DNA of 64,000 nucleotides from Pseudomonas kilonensis (GTDB taxonomy: Bacteria > Pseudomonadota > Gammaproteobacteria > Pseudomonadales > Pseudomonadaceae), in assembly GCF_001269885.1 (NCBI RefSeq), contig NZ_LHVH01000022.1, positions 124,001 through 188,000 of the forward strand, in the 5' to 3' direction. Position 1 is the first letter of the stretch. Every line of letters starts with the position of its first letter. Shown here piece after piece: positions 42,884 to 51,846 of the stretch. Below the pieces are notes generated by a model. That model had not been told where the DNA came from, did not search any database, and saw only the letters and a list, made by a program, of their open reading frames with translations. The position numbers and the translations under genes were made by a program.

Positions 42884-43886
42884 CAAGCGTCTCCTCGTAG
42901 GGTTGAGTACTTTCGCCCGGCCGGATATGGCAGGGCAGGCAATAGGAAACCGGTGTGGCGCCGCCGATCTGCGCCAGCAGTTGGTCGATCACGGTGCAGG
43001 CCAGGGCCTCGATGGGCTGGACGACGCTGCACAGCGTCGGGTGCATCTGAGTGCCGAGGGCGATGCCGTCAAAGCCAATGACCGAAAGCTGCTGGGGGAC
43101 GTGCCAGCCGTTGCGGCGCAGTTGTGCAATCAGGCTGATTGCCAACAGATCGTTGGAGCAAACGAGGGCACTGAGGGCTTGCGGGCCTTGCAGCAATGGC
43201 TCGATGGCGGCGAAGTCGGCTTGGGTATGGGCGGGCATCTCAATCACCGGCAGGCAGTCGAGACCGGCCTCACGCATGGCGTCGCAATAACCGGCGTAAC
43301 GCAGGCGAGCACGGTCCGATTGCAGCGCAGGGCCGGCAACCATGCCAATGCGCCAATGCCCGGCGTCCAGCAGATAACGCGTGGCGAGGGCCATGCCGGC
43401 GCGGTTGTCCACCGACACGGCGCTGTAGTCCGGATTGCCCGGCTGGTGATAGGCCAGCACAAAAGGCGTGTCCTCGTTGTCCAGGCTTTGCAGCACGCGG
43501 TTGCTCTCGGCGTCGGTCACCGTGAGGACCAGGCCATCGACGCGCTGGCGCAACAACTCCTCGACCACCACGCTTTCGCGCTCGCTGCTGTAGTCGGTCG
43601 TCGCCAGGAGCAGGTTGTAGCCGCGCAGACGCGCAGCGCGCTCCATGGCCTGGAATTGCTCGGCGAACACGGGGTTGAGCAGGTTGGGGACCACCACGCC
43701 GATCAGCTTGGTTTCTTGCAGGCGCAGTTGGCGGCCAAGACGATTGGGCCGAAAACCCAGCTGGCGCGCGGCGGCGAACACCTGCTCGCGGGTGGCCGGA
43801 CGCACCACTTCAGGGGAGGCAAAGGTGCGCGCCGCGGTTGCCCGCGAAACCCCTGCCAAACGTGCCACTTCTTTCAAATCAGTCAT
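42867..43886 (-). CDS. LacI family transcriptional regulator
   Basis: A 339-residue repressor. The N-terminal HTH is LKEVARLAGVSRATAARTF followed by the hinge region, and the ligand-binding domain has IGVVVPNLLNPVFAE and VIGFDGIALGTQMHPTL. Start at ATG 43886, with GTG 43892 as a possible alternative. It is the first gene of the ABC/phosphodiesterase operon, and its last 17 bases overlap the binding-protein gene. A perfect operator-like palindrome lies 12 bases upstream, so it most likely represses its own operon until the imported ligand binds. Confidence 0.88.
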   Translation of the reverse strand: MTDLKEVARLAGVSRATAARTFASPEVVRPATREQVFAAARQLGFRPNRLGRQLRLQETKLIGVVVPNLLNPVFAEQFQAMERAARLRGYNLLLATTDYSSERESVVVEELLRQRVDGLVLTVTDAESNRVLQSLDNEDTPFVLAYHQPGNPDYSAVSVDNRAGMALATRYLLDAGHWRIGMVAGPALQSDRARLRYAGYCDAMREAGLDCLPVIEMPAHTQADFAAIEPLLQGPQALSALVCSNDLLAISLIAQLRRNGWHVPQQLSVIGFDGIALGTQMHPTLCSVVQPIEALACTVIDQLLAQIGGATPVSYCLPCHIRPGESTQPYEETLDDPLQ

Positions 43887-43897
43887 TGTCACTCGCT

Positions 43898-43911
43898 TGA
43901 GATCGATCTCA
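43898..43911. promoter_or_regulatory. LacI-type operator
   Basis: TGAGATCGATCTCA is a perfect 14-bp palindrome with a central CG, the standard shape of LacI-family operators. It lies 12 bases before the lacI-like start codon. Confidence 0.7.
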
Positions 43912-44022
43912 TTGGCGAGGACAGTACTCAGGGCTTATGGCGTTTTGGCGACGCAGTGATGACGATTTGATGTCAGTGGCTGAGGTCTATCGTTGATGAC
44001 GATTCATTGAGCGTATGTCTGT

Positions 44023-45231
44023 TCAGCGCAGGCTTGCGGTAAACCCGTACTGCCTGGCAGACCACACCACCGCCAACGTCAGCAGCAGGAGAACGACCAG
44101 GACCGGCGCAAACGCCACGACCCCCAGGTGATCGAGCAGCAGGCCCCCCACGATCCCGCCACCGGCGATGGCGACGTTCCAGGCCGTGACCAACATCGAC
44201 TGGGCGAGATCCGCTGCCTCTGCGGCCGTCTTGGCGATGGCCGTCTGGAACAACGTCCCGGCCCCTCCAAAAGCGATTCCCCAGGCCGCCACTGCGATGT
44301 AGATCGCAGCGGGGCGCTCGCTCATGACGCCTAGCGTCAGTGCCGAGATGGCGAACAGCGCCGTGCTGGCAAGGGTCAATGCCCGTAGATGGCGATCGAT
44401 CAGCACGCCGACGACCCAGATGCCCAGCAACGATGCGACCCCGAAGACCAGCAGAACCAGGTCGGTCCGCTCGCCCAGGCCGGCCTCCATCAGGAACGGC
44501 GCGATATAGGTAAAGAGAATGTTGTGCGCCAGGACAAAGGCCAGCACCACGAACAACACCGAGCGAACGCCTGGCAGGGTGAAGACCTGGCGCAACGCAA
44601 GGCGCTTATTGGTGGTTTGCCCAGGAAAGTCAGGCAGCTTGAGTCGTACCCAGACCATCAAGGCGACGGCGAACAGGCTCATGATGGCGAAGCTCATCCG
44701 CCAACCGATCAAATTACCGAGCAAGGTGCCGGCCGGTACGCCCAGGGATAACGCCAAGGGTGCGCCCACCATGGCAATCGCAATCGCCCGGCCTTTCTGG
44801 CTCTCGGGCACCATGCGGGCGGCATAACCGGCCAACAAGGCCCAGAGCAGCCCGGCCGATACGCCACCCAGCAAGCGCGCGACGATCGTCAAACCATAGT
44901 GGGATGAAAGCGTCGTGACCGTATTGGCCACGGCAAAACCGGCAATGGCCAGCAGCAAGAGCGACCGGCGCCGCATGCCTTGGGTCGCGGCCGTCAACGG
45001 AATGGCCGCCAGCAATGAACCTATCGCGTAGACCGTGACCAGCTGGCCGGCCAAGGCTTCGGAGATCGCCAGCCCTTCGCTGATCTGTGAGAGAAGGCCG
45101 GCAGGCAAGGCTTCGGTGAGAATGGTCACGAACGCCGCCAGCGCGAGGGCAAACAGTGATCCGATGGGGAGCGGCGCAGCGTCTTGAACGATCTCGGCAC
45201 CAGCGTCGATATGGGTATTGGCAATCGTCAT
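44023..45231 (-). CDS. MFS transporter, DHA1 (sugar/drug efflux) type
   Basis: A 402-residue inner-membrane protein with twelve hydrophobic segments. Marks are TEALPAGLLSQISEGLAISE near helix 1, GYAARMVPESQKGRAIAIAM in the loop after helix 4-5, and a central hydrophilic loop (LPDFPGQTTNKRLALRQ). It resembles arabinose/chloramphenicol efflux-like DHA1 members. A LysR gene is divergent, 153 bases away, and probably controls it. Substrate is unknown. Confidence 0.85.
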   Translation of the reverse strand: MTIANTHIDAGAEIVQDAAPLPIGSLFALALAAFVTILTEALPAGLLSQISEGLAISEALAGQLVTVYAIGSLLAAIPLTAATQGMRRRSLLLLAIAGFAVANTVTTLSSHYGLTIVARLLGGVSAGLLWALLAGYAARMVPESQKGRAIAIAMVGAPLALSLGVPAGTLLGNLIGWRMSFAIMSLFAVALMVWVRLKLPDFPGQTTNKRLALRQVFTLPGVRSVLFVVLAFVLAHNILFTYIAPFLMEAGLGERTDLVLLVFGVASLLGIWVVGVLIDRHLRALTLASTALFAISALTLGVMSERPAAIYIAVAAWGIAFGGAGTLFQTAIAKTAAEAADLAQSMLVTAWNVAIAGGGIVGGLLLDHLGVVAFAPVLVVLLLLTLAVVWSARQYGFTASLR

Positions 45232-45384
45232 GTGTCACCTGCTTGAAAACGCTTCTGACCCGCCGGATAGCGGCGTCAATCGCAGATTGATAAGTGCCGA
45301 CAACGGTAAGTGTCCCTCCTTGGCGAGACAAGAATGCTAGAGTGCGCAACACATCGGAAAAAATGTCCGCAATTGGAGCCTGGC

Positions 45385-46266
45385 GTGGAATCACTGAGCG
45401 GGATTGGTTTTTTTGTTCGCGCGGCCGAAACCCGCAGCTTTTCAGAGGCGGGCAGGGCGCTTGGCATTTCGTCTTCGGCGGTGGGCAAAAGCGTCGCCCG
45501 GCTCGAGGAACGGCTGGGTGTGCGGCTGTTTCATCGCAGCACGCGCAGTATCACGCTGACGGCGGAAGGGACGCTTTTCCTCGAGCGTTGCCGGCGCATT
45601 CTCTGCGAAGTCGAAGCGGCCGAACTGGAACTGTCGCAAACCCGCCAAGCGCCGCGGGGCAAACTGCGCGTGAGTTTGCCCCTGGTTGCTGATTTGGTGA
45701 TGCCGACGCTGATCGCCTTCATGCGCCGCTACCCCAGTATCGAACTGGACCTGGATTTCTCCGACAGGCTGGTGGACATCATCGAGGAAGGTTTCGATGT
45801 CGTCATTCGGACCGGAGAACCGAACGACTCCCGGCTGATGTCCCGCCCGTTGGGCCCGTTCAAGCTGGTTGTGGTCGGTTCGCCCCAGTACTTCGCCGAG
45901 CACGGTACGCCGCAGGTGCCGGCGGATCTGCTGCGCCATGCCTGCCTGCTATACAAGTTTCCCAGTACTGGCAGGATGCAGGTCTGGCCGGTCAATGGGG
46001 AAGGACAGCCCGATCTCAACCTGCCGGCCACCCTGGTCTGCAACACTACCGAGGCATTGCTGCACGTAGTGCACGACGCGCTGGGGATTGCCTGCGTGCC
46101 GGATTTCACTGTGCGTGAGGCGATCGCCAGCGGTGAGCTGGTCACCGTCCTCGACGAGTTCAATCGGCATCAGAACACCTTCCGCATGCTCTGGCCTTCA
46201 AGCAAACACCTGGCGCCGAAACTGCGGGTGTTCATTGATTTCATGAGCAGTGAGTTGTTCAAGTGA
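45385..46266 (+). CDS. LysR family regulator next to MFS gene
   Basis: A 293-residue LysR protein. The HTH region is FFVRAAETRSFSEAGRALGISSS... with AVGKSVARLEERLGVRLFHR, and the effector domain starts near PRGKLRVSLPLVADL. The GTG at 45385 (GGAG at 6 bases) starts the protein right before the HTH, as is normal; earlier in-frame ATGs add unlikely residues. The divergent MFS gene is the probable target. Confidence 0.87.
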   Translation: MESLSGIGFFVRAAETRSFSEAGRALGISSSAVGKSVARLEERLGVRLFHRSTRSITLTAEGTLFLERCRRILCEVEAAELELSQTRQAPRGKLRVSLPLVADLVMPTLIAFMRRYPSIELDLDFSDRLVDIIEEGFDVVIRTGEPNDSRLMSRPLGPFKLVVVGSPQYFAEHGTPQVPADLLRHACLLYKFPSTGRMQVWPVNGEGQPDLNLPATLVCNTTEALLHVVHDALGIACVPDFTVREAIASGELVTVLDEFNRHQNTFRMLWPSSKHLAPKLRVFIDFMSSELFK

Positions 46267-46275
46267 CTGAACCAC

Positions 46276-46306
46276 CGCTATCGCGAGCAAGCTCGCTCCC
46301 ACAAGG
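46276..46306. repeat. Single REP-like unit
   Basis: GCTATCGCGAGCAAGCTCGC followed by TCCCACAAGGG, in the convergent space between the LysR and WYL genes. Confidence 0.65.
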
Positions 46307-46320
46307 GAAATGCGCTGGTC

Positions 46321-47022
46321 CTAGCTGCAGTTTTTTTGTTTGCACGGGTGCGTTTCCCGGGCGCGCCACTCCTTGACCAGCTGTTGCCTGGGTCGGGCGT
46401 AGCGCTCCTCCAGGATAGCCACCTCGACAATCCGGTCCGTTCGGAATAGACGATAGTCGCCACGCAGCTCACACCAGCCGGCGATATAGCGCTGCGACTC
46501 GACAAACCCCAGCATGATCGGCCAGAAGGTTCGCTGCGTCTGCTCTCCATTCTCGTCCTTGTAGACGATCCGCATTTTTCGCTGTTCGCGAAGCGCCAGC
46601 CGGACCTGCGCCAGATCCAACGCAGCCGGCGCGCCTTGATTGCGACTGACATAGATCGTGTCGTTGTCCAATGTTCGCCGCATGTGCGGCGGCAGGACAC
46701 TGTCGATTTTTGCCAGGGCGTTTTGAACGGCGCGGGCCAGGCCTTCATCGGTTTGGCGGCTGACCCACTGTGCGCCGGCCATCAACGCTTGGATCTCTTC
46801 CTCGGTAAAACTCAACGGCGGCAACAGAAAACCCGGGCGCAAGACGTAGCCAACGCCGGGTTCGCCAACGATGTCCGCCCCCATCGACTGCAGCGTGATG
46901 ACGTCTCGCCGGATGGTACGCAACGACACATTCAGCTCACGGGACAGCGTGATACCGGAAACCGTCCCGCGGTGGCGCCGAAGGACTTGCATGAGGTCGA
47001 ATAATCTATGGCTTCTTGACAC
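46321..47022 (-). CDS. YafY-type HTH/WYL domain regulator
   Basis: A 233-residue regulator. An N-terminal HTH_11 (LSRELNVSLRTIRRDVITLQSMGADI) is followed by a WYL domain (ALREQRKMRIVYKDENGEQTQRTFWPIML, YIAGWCELRGDYRLFRTDRI). The GTG at 47022 begins 3 bases after the stop of the upstream oxidoreductase gene, so the two are one unit and the regulator probably controls that enzyme. The last residues (HPCKQKNCS) carry two cysteines. Confidence 0.86.
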   Translation of the reverse strand: MSRSHRLFDLMQVLRRHRGTVSGITLSRELNVSLRTIRRDVITLQSMGADIVGEPGVGYVLRPGFLLPPLSFTEEEIQALMAGAQWVSRQTDEGLARAVQNALAKIDSVLPPHMRRTLDNDTIYVSRNQGAPAALDLAQVRLALREQRKMRIVYKDENGEQTQRTFWPIMLGFVESQRYIAGWCELRGDYRLFRTDRIVEVAILEERYARPRQQLVKEWRARETHPCKQKNCS

Positions 47023-47025
47023 GCT

Positions 47026-47958
47026 TCAGTCCATGGCCACGAGGGCCTTGCCACGGAGCTTCCTGCCGCCCTCGATGGCCGCGATAAGCTGGATCGCATC
47101 GCCGAGCGGCACCACCTCCGCTACAGGAAGCCGGAAGCTGCCATTCTGGGCGGCTTGGGCGAGCGTGTCGAGAACGTCGGGGCGCGGTGTACAGATGACG
47201 GGTTTCAAGCGTTTATCAAAGAGTGCGCGAATGAACTTGCCAGGGCTTGGATTCAGGTCCAGCAGTACGCCACCCTTGCGCAGCAGGCTGAAGCCGAGTG
47301 ACAGGGGCATTGTGGCCGCCGTGTCATACACCACATCGAAACGTTCAGGCAGGTGGGAGAGGTCGGTCTTCTGATAGGCATAAACCGTATCGACCCCCAA
47401 CCGTCGCGCTCGCTCCAGGGTCTGCTCACTGCAAGAACCGCTAACCTTGGCCCCCACCATACGGGCTATCTGCACGCAGGCTTCACCTACTGCGCCACTG
47501 CAACCGTTGATGAAGACATGCTGGCCCGCGCTCAGCCTGGCCTTGTCCCGCAACCCGTTCCACGCGGTCATCCCCGGTGTCCCGAGGCAGGCGGCTTGCT
47601 CGAAGGATACGTCGTCGGGTTTGCCGGACAGCAGCGATTCCTGGGTGACCACCGCTTCTGCCAGGGCGCCACTTTCCTTGAAGCGGGCGAGACCAAACAC
47701 AGCATCGCCCACCTTAAAACGCGTGACGTCGCTGCCCACCGCAATGACCGAGCCGGAGAAGTCCATTCCCATGGCCCTAGGGAAGGACCTACCCGTAACG
47801 ATCTTCATCTGGCCGCTGCGCAACTTCCAGTCGATCGGGTTGATGGCGGCGAATCTGACTTTTACAGCAACTTCGCGCGGGCCCGGTGAAGCCAACGTGA
47901 ATGACTCGAGTTTCATCACATCCGGCCCGCCGTAATTGTAATACTGGATACGCTTCAT
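47026..47958 (-). CDS. NAD(P)-dependent alcohol dehydrogenase / quinone oxidoreductase (MDR superfamily)
   Basis: A 310-residue medium-chain reductase. The N-terminus MKRIQYYNYGGPDVMKLE and AAINPIDWKLRSG are typical of zinc-free quinone oxidoreductase-like members; no zinc-ligand cysteines are visible. Nucleotide binding is at INGCSGAVGEACVQIARMVGAKV. It forms an operon with the WYL regulator. It may reduce quinones or reactive enals, but substrate is not readable. Confidence 0.85.
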   Translation of the reverse strand: MKRIQYYNYGGPDVMKLESFTLASPGPREVAVKVRFAAINPIDWKLRSGQMKIVTGRSFPRAMGMDFSGSVIAVGSDVTRFKVGDAVFGLARFKESGALAEAVVTQESLLSGKPDDVSFEQAACLGTPGMTAWNGLRDKARLSAGQHVFINGCSGAVGEACVQIARMVGAKVSGSCSEQTLERARRLGVDTVYAYQKTDLSHLPERFDVVYDTAATMPLSLGFSLLRKGGVLLDLNPSPGKFIRALFDKRLKPVICTPRPDVLDTLAQAAQNGSFRLPVAEVVPLGDAIQLIAAIEGGRKLRGKALVAMD

Positions 47959-48140
47959 AGCTGACGCTTACTCTGGATGATTGATGAGATAGAAGTAGGG
48001 CCGGGGGCAGGGGCGCGGTTTCCAGCGCATCGTTGAGCCTGCGGCCAATCACTTCACTCTAACCATCGACAGGGTCAGTTTTTGTCACCATTGTTTTTCC
48101 GCAGGGCACCTGCCTGGCACCGGAAGGCATCGTCCCGGTT

Positions 48141-48530
48141 TCACTTCGAACTCAGTTGGATCGGCGTCGTCTCGATCAATCGTCTGGAGAGGATCATCGA
48201 CTGGGTTTGCTCTACGTACCGTTTGAAATGCGCAGAGCCAATGTGGGACAGGTAGGCTTGCTCGTCAGCGTAGATTTCGAAGAAGTGGAGCAAGTGAGGG
48301 TGGTCTTTATCCGCCACCGAATAGATGGCAATCACCCCGGGCTCCACGCGCGCGGAGATCTCCATCTCTTCCTTGACGATCTGGGTATAGCGTTGCAGTT
48401 GCTCCGGATCGATCTCGAGCTGTGCGACACGCACCACCACCGTGGATGGAAATGTCTGCGCGCTGGCCCCGCCGGATGCAAACAGGCAAAGCACCATTGC
48501 GCACTTGGAAAACCACTGACGAATGTTCAT
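48141..48530 (-). CDS. Exported antibiotic biosynthesis monooxygenase (ABM)-like protein
   Basis: A 129-residue protein with a signal peptide (about residues 1-24, ending ASAQ), which is uncommon for this family. The mature part is one dimeric alpha/beta-barrel ABM domain: VVVRVAQLEIDPEQLQRYTQIV, EPGVIAIYSVADKDHPHLLHFFEIYADEQAYLSHIGSAHFK. AGGAG lies 7 bases before the ATG at 48530. A LysR gene lies 78 bases upstream in the same direction. Function is unknown; quinone or aromatic oxygenation is possible. Confidence 0.82.
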   Translation of the reverse strand: MNIRQWFSKCAMVLCLFASGGASAQTFPSTVVVRVAQLEIDPEQLQRYTQIVKEEMEISARVEPGVIAIYSVADKDHPHLLHFFEIYADEQAYLSHIGSAHFKRYVEQTQSMILSRRLIETTPIQLSSK

Positions 48531-48608
48531 GACAAACTCCTGGCAAGGGCTGGGTGAATTCAATGACTCACCCACGGGCGACACGCTGTGGGCGACGGTT
48601 TCTCTGGC

Positions 48609-49514
48609 TCACAGCTTCATGATGTCTGGCAGTCGGCTGGCCAGCACATCGATGATGTGCCGCAGCCGCATGGGCATTTGCCGCATCTGAGGTGAGACGG
48701 CATGACAATCCATCGTGGTGGGCGGATGCGTTTCCAGGAGCTGAACGAGAGCACCCGAGCGCAAGCGATCACGCACCAGCCACGAAGGCAGCCAGCCAAT
48801 GCCCATGTCAGCCTCGACAGCATCGGCGATCAATGAAAGGTCATTCAAACGAATGCGCGGGGAAAGGGACACCGTCTTGAGTTGGCCATCGGTATCCGTA
48901 ACGGCCCAGGGCTGCGTGTAATCGCGCCGGTGATACAGCACCGCGTCGTGGCCGAGCAATTCTGGCAGGCTGCGGGGCTGCCCGTTTTTGACCAGATAAC
49001 CTGGTGATGCGCATAGCAGTTTTTGCTGGACCGCCAGGCGTTGTGCGCGCAGACCGTTGAGTTGCGCCAGGGGGCCAAAGCGAATCGCCAGATCGAAGCC
49101 TTCGGCGATCAGGTCTACGGACTGGTCGCTGAAGTGCAATTCAAGTTCCAGCTTGGGATGTTGGCGGGCCTGTTCCAGCAGGATCGGACCGGCACAGTAT
49201 TGGCCGAACAGGACCGGCATCGTCACGCGCAGGCGCCCCGTGATTTCTTGCTGGCCCGATTCCAGCAGGGACTGAGCCGAGCGGACTTCTTCCAAGGCGC
49301 GCAGGCAATGTTCGTAATACACCTGGCCAGCCTCGGTCAGGCTTTGGGTCCGGGTGGTCCGATGGAACAGGCGAACGCCCAGCCGCTCCTCCACCCGGCC
49401 AATCGCCTTGCCCACCGCCGATCGCGTCAACGACAACTGTTCAGCCGCGCGGGCAAAACCGCCGGCGTGAACGACTTCGACGAACAGTGCTACGCCGTCC
49501 AATGGATCTCTCAT
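48609..49514 (-). CDS. LysR family regulator of the amidohydrolase cluster
   Basis: A 301-residue LysR protein with the HTH in FVEVVHAGGFARAAEQLSLTRS and AVGKAIGRVEERLGVRLFHR, and the effector domain from GRLRVTMPVLFGQY. The ATG at 49514 begins MRDPLDGVALF; an upstream TTG is less likely. It is divergent from a three-gene unit (small barrel protein, DJ-1/PfpI, amidohydrolase), with 174 bases between them, and is probably its regulator. Confidence 0.86.
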   Translation of the reverse strand: MRDPLDGVALFVEVVHAGGFARAAEQLSLTRSAVGKAIGRVEERLGVRLFHRTTRTQSLTEAGQVYYEHCLRALEEVRSAQSLLESGQQEITGRLRVTMPVLFGQYCAGPILLEQARQHPKLELELHFSDQSVDLIAEGFDLAIRFGPLAQLNGLRAQRLAVQQKLLCASPGYLVKNGQPRSLPELLGHDAVLYHRRDYTQPWAVTDTDGQLKTVSLSPRIRLNDLSLIADAVEADMGIGWLPSWLVRDRLRSGALVQLLETHPPTTMDCHAVSPQMRQMPMRLRHIIDVLASRLPDIMKL

Positions 49515-49688
49515 ACGGCCCTGGCTCCTGGATTGGTTCCCTTGATTCAACTTTATGGAGAAAAAATATCGTTAATGGTGATTATTATTCCACTATAAGC
49601 TACAGGTTCATTGATATTGGTGTCCAGGCGGAGCCAGTGCGTCGATTCCACTGCGCCTAAGCCCTGCACCCGACCAAGGAGCCGAACC

Positions 49689-49988
49689 ATGAAACTGCTT
49701 TGTCTCGACATTCCTCAACCTGGCGCCAGTCTTGAGAAATATCAGCCGCATCTGTTCGACGAAGCCCGACATGCCTGGCAGCTCTACAAGGGCGGCATCG
49801 TGCGCGACTTCTATTTTCGCCAGGATCGCCCAGGTGTCGCGATCATCGCCGAGGCCGACACCGTGGAATCCGCCAGGGCGGCATTGAACGAATTCCCCCT
49901 GGCCAAAGCGGGGCTCATCGACTGGGAGATCATTCCGCTCGGGCCGTTCATGAACTGGGAAATGCTCTTCGCGCCTGGTAACGCCTGA
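49689..49988 (+). CDS. Small muconolactone isomerase/YCII-like barrel protein
   Basis: A 99-residue protein. It shows one dimeric alpha/beta-barrel module: LCLDIPQPGASLEKYQPHLFDEA, IVRDFYFRQDRPGVAIIAEAD, with FPLAKAGLIDWEIIPLGPF at the end, a pattern found in muconolactone isomerase-like and YCII-related proteins. The ATG at 49689 follows GGAGCCGAACC. It is the first gene of the unit divergent from LysR, and may isomerise or cleave a lactone or ring product. The family name is tentative. Confidence 0.7.
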   Translation: MKLLCLDIPQPGASLEKYQPHLFDEARHAWQLYKGGIVRDFYFRQDRPGVAIIAEADTVESARAALNEFPLAKAGLIDWEIIPLGPFMNWEMLFAPGNA

Positions 49989-50057
49989 CGTTTATTGCGG
50001 CGCTGGCATCGTGATGAACGCGCCTGTCTTCTTCGTCTCAACCAAGAGCCTGAGACC

Positions 50058-50753
50058 ATGAACAAACAAGCTTCTGAGCTCAAACCGGTCCTTTTCGTCG
50101 TTACCAGCAACGCGGTGAAGGGCGCGTCCGGGATCCCCACCGGCTTCAACCTGGCCGAGGTCACTCATCCATTGGAGAAACTGCAGGAGGCGGGCATCCG
50201 TGTCGAACTGGCCTCCATCAATGGCGGTGCCGCGCCCTTGGACGGGCTGGAGGATATGAGTGATCCCGTCATCGCCCACTATTGGGCCGATGCGGATTTC
50301 CGGCATGCACTTGAGCACACCTTGCCCATGAACGAGGTGGATCCATCACGCTATTCGGCCATTTTCTTCGCCGGTGGTCACGGCACGATGTGGGACTTCC
50401 CTGATAACCCTGCCGTACAAGCGGCGATCCGCGAAATCGATGCGGCCGGCGGCATCGTTTCGGCGGTCTGTCATGGGCCGGCGGCCTTGGTCAATGCACG
50501 TCGCGCCGACGGCAGCCTGCTCGTGGCCGGTAAACGGGTCGCAGCTTTCACTGACAACGAGGAAGAGGAAGTGCAGTCCACCCACGTTGTGCCATTCCTG
50601 TTGGCATCGACGCTCAACCGCCGCGGCGCACATCACCAGCAGGCGGCGAACTGGGCCGACAATGTGGTTGTCGACGGTCGCCTCATCACCGGTCAAAACC
50701 CGCAGTCCGCCGCCAGCCTGGGCGAAGCACTGCGAGATGCGCTGTTAGCGTGA
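50058..50753 (+). CDS. DJ-1/PfpI family protein (Hsp31/glyoxalase III-like)
   Basis: A 231-residue member of the class I glutamine amidotransferase-like superfamily. The nucleophile elbow is AVCHGPAALVN, with GGHGTMWDFP and a later NEEEEVQSTHVVPFLLAS segment typical of the Hsp31-like subgroup, which converts methylglyoxal or repairs glycated protein. The start ATG at 50058 begins MNKQASELKPVLFVVTSN. It lies between the small barrel protein and the amidohydrolase. Confidence 0.85.
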   Translation: MNKQASELKPVLFVVTSNAVKGASGIPTGFNLAEVTHPLEKLQEAGIRVELASINGGAAPLDGLEDMSDPVIAHYWADADFRHALEHTLPMNEVDPSRYSAIFFAGGHGTMWDFPDNPAVQAAIREIDAAGGIVSAVCHGPAALVNARRADGSLLVAGKRVAAFTDNEEEEVQSTHVVPFLLASTLNRRGAHHQQAANWADNVVVDGRLITGQNPQSAASLGEALRDALLA

Positions 50754-50777
50754 TGACTTATGAGTAGGGCGCGCGAT

Positions 50778-51809
50778 ATGAAACTGATCTGTGTTGAAGA
50801 GCACGTACTCGACCCCGCCATGGGCGTCGCCACGCAGGCGCTCGTGCAGGCCGAGGCACCCTATCTTTCGGGCTGGGGCAGTCGGGTGATCGATGGTGTA
50901 CAGGTAGCGGACCTTAGTCGGCCGCATGTTGTTGCGCCCAGCGAGTCAGCTCGCAAGGCGTTGGAAACAGGCACATCACGCTTGGCCGATATGGACGCAG
51001 CAGGAATCAGCATGCAAGTGCTTTCCTATGGCGGGTTTCCTCAGCTATTGCCCGCCTCGCAAGCCATTGAGCTGTGTCGTGCTGCCAATGACCAGCTGGC
51101 GGTGACCGCGCAAGCTCAGCCCGATCGTTTCAGCGGTTTTGCCACGCTCCCGTGGCAGGCACCCGAGGCGGCGGCGCGTGAGCTGGAGAGGGCGGTGACG
51201 GAGCTGGGCCTCAAAGGCGCGCTGATCAACGGTCGTCCGGGGGATACGTTCCTGGACGACGCAGGTTATGCCCCGATTCTTGCCGCCCACAATGAGTTGA
51301 AGGTTGCGTTGTACGTCCATCCGGGTCTGCCGCTGCCTGCCGTTCAAACGTCGTATTACGGCGGGTTCGAGCGTGAACTCAGTGCACGTCTTTCGATGTT
51401 TGCCTGGGGTTGGCACAACGAGGCAGGCATTCAAGTCGTGCGGATGTTGCTCGCGGGCGTGTTCGACCAGTATCCCCATCTGCAAGTCATCAGCGGCCAC
51501 TGGGGCGAAATGGTACCGTTTTTCCTGCAGCGTCTGGAGGACGCTATTCCCCAGGATGCCAGCGGCCTGCAACGTCCCATCGGTCAGACTTACCGCGAGC
51601 ATGTCTACGTTTCGCCCAGTGGCATGCTCACGCTCCCGCATTTCCAGTTCATTCACGCGCTCATGGGCGCGGAGCGAATCCTGTATTCCATCGATTATCC
51701 CTACCAGAGCCTGGATGGCGCCCGCGCTTTCCTCGAGAGCCTGCCCATCACTGAAGCGGACAAGGCGCTCATCGCCCACGGTAACGCCGAGCGATTGCTG
51801 GGCCTATGA
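50778..51809 (+). CDS. Amidohydrolase family protein, decarboxylase (gamma-resorcylate) type
   Basis: A 343-residue TIM-barrel protein of the ACMSD/2,6-dihydroxybenzoate decarboxylase group. Metal ligands are visible as the ExH motif in CVEEHV (Glu7, His9), the His in YVHPGLPLP, the His in SGHWGEM and the Asp in YSIDYPYQ. It may remove CO2 from a hydroxybenzoate or a related acid. The ATG at 50778 is chosen because family members begin directly with the ExH strand; an in-frame ATG at 50760 is a possible alternative. It is the last gene of the LysR-linked unit. Confidence 0.82.
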   Translation: MKLICVEEHVLDPAMGVATQALVQAEAPYLSGWGSRVIDGVQVADLSRPHVVAPSESARKALETGTSRLADMDAAGISMQVLSYGGFPQLLPASQAIELCRAANDQLAVTAQAQPDRFSGFATLPWQAPEAAARELERAVTELGLKGALINGRPGDTFLDDAGYAPILAAHNELKVALYVHPGLPLPAVQTSYYGGFERELSARLSMFAWGWHNEAGIQVVRMLLAGVFDQYPHLQVISGHWGEMVPFFLQRLEDAIPQDASGLQRPIGQTYREHVYVSPSGMLTLPHFQFIHALMGAERILYSIDYPYQSLDGARAFLESLPITEADKALIAHGNAERLLGL

Positions 51810-51846
51810 CGCGAATCGTGGCGAATGCTCGGGGAACCTATTCAGA

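Noticed and set aside
38334..43886. Assigning the ABC operon to 2-aminoethylphosphonate or iron uptake.
   Set aside because: Permease and ATPase similarity alone does not decide the ligand; no phosphonate-degrading or siderophore gene is adjacent.
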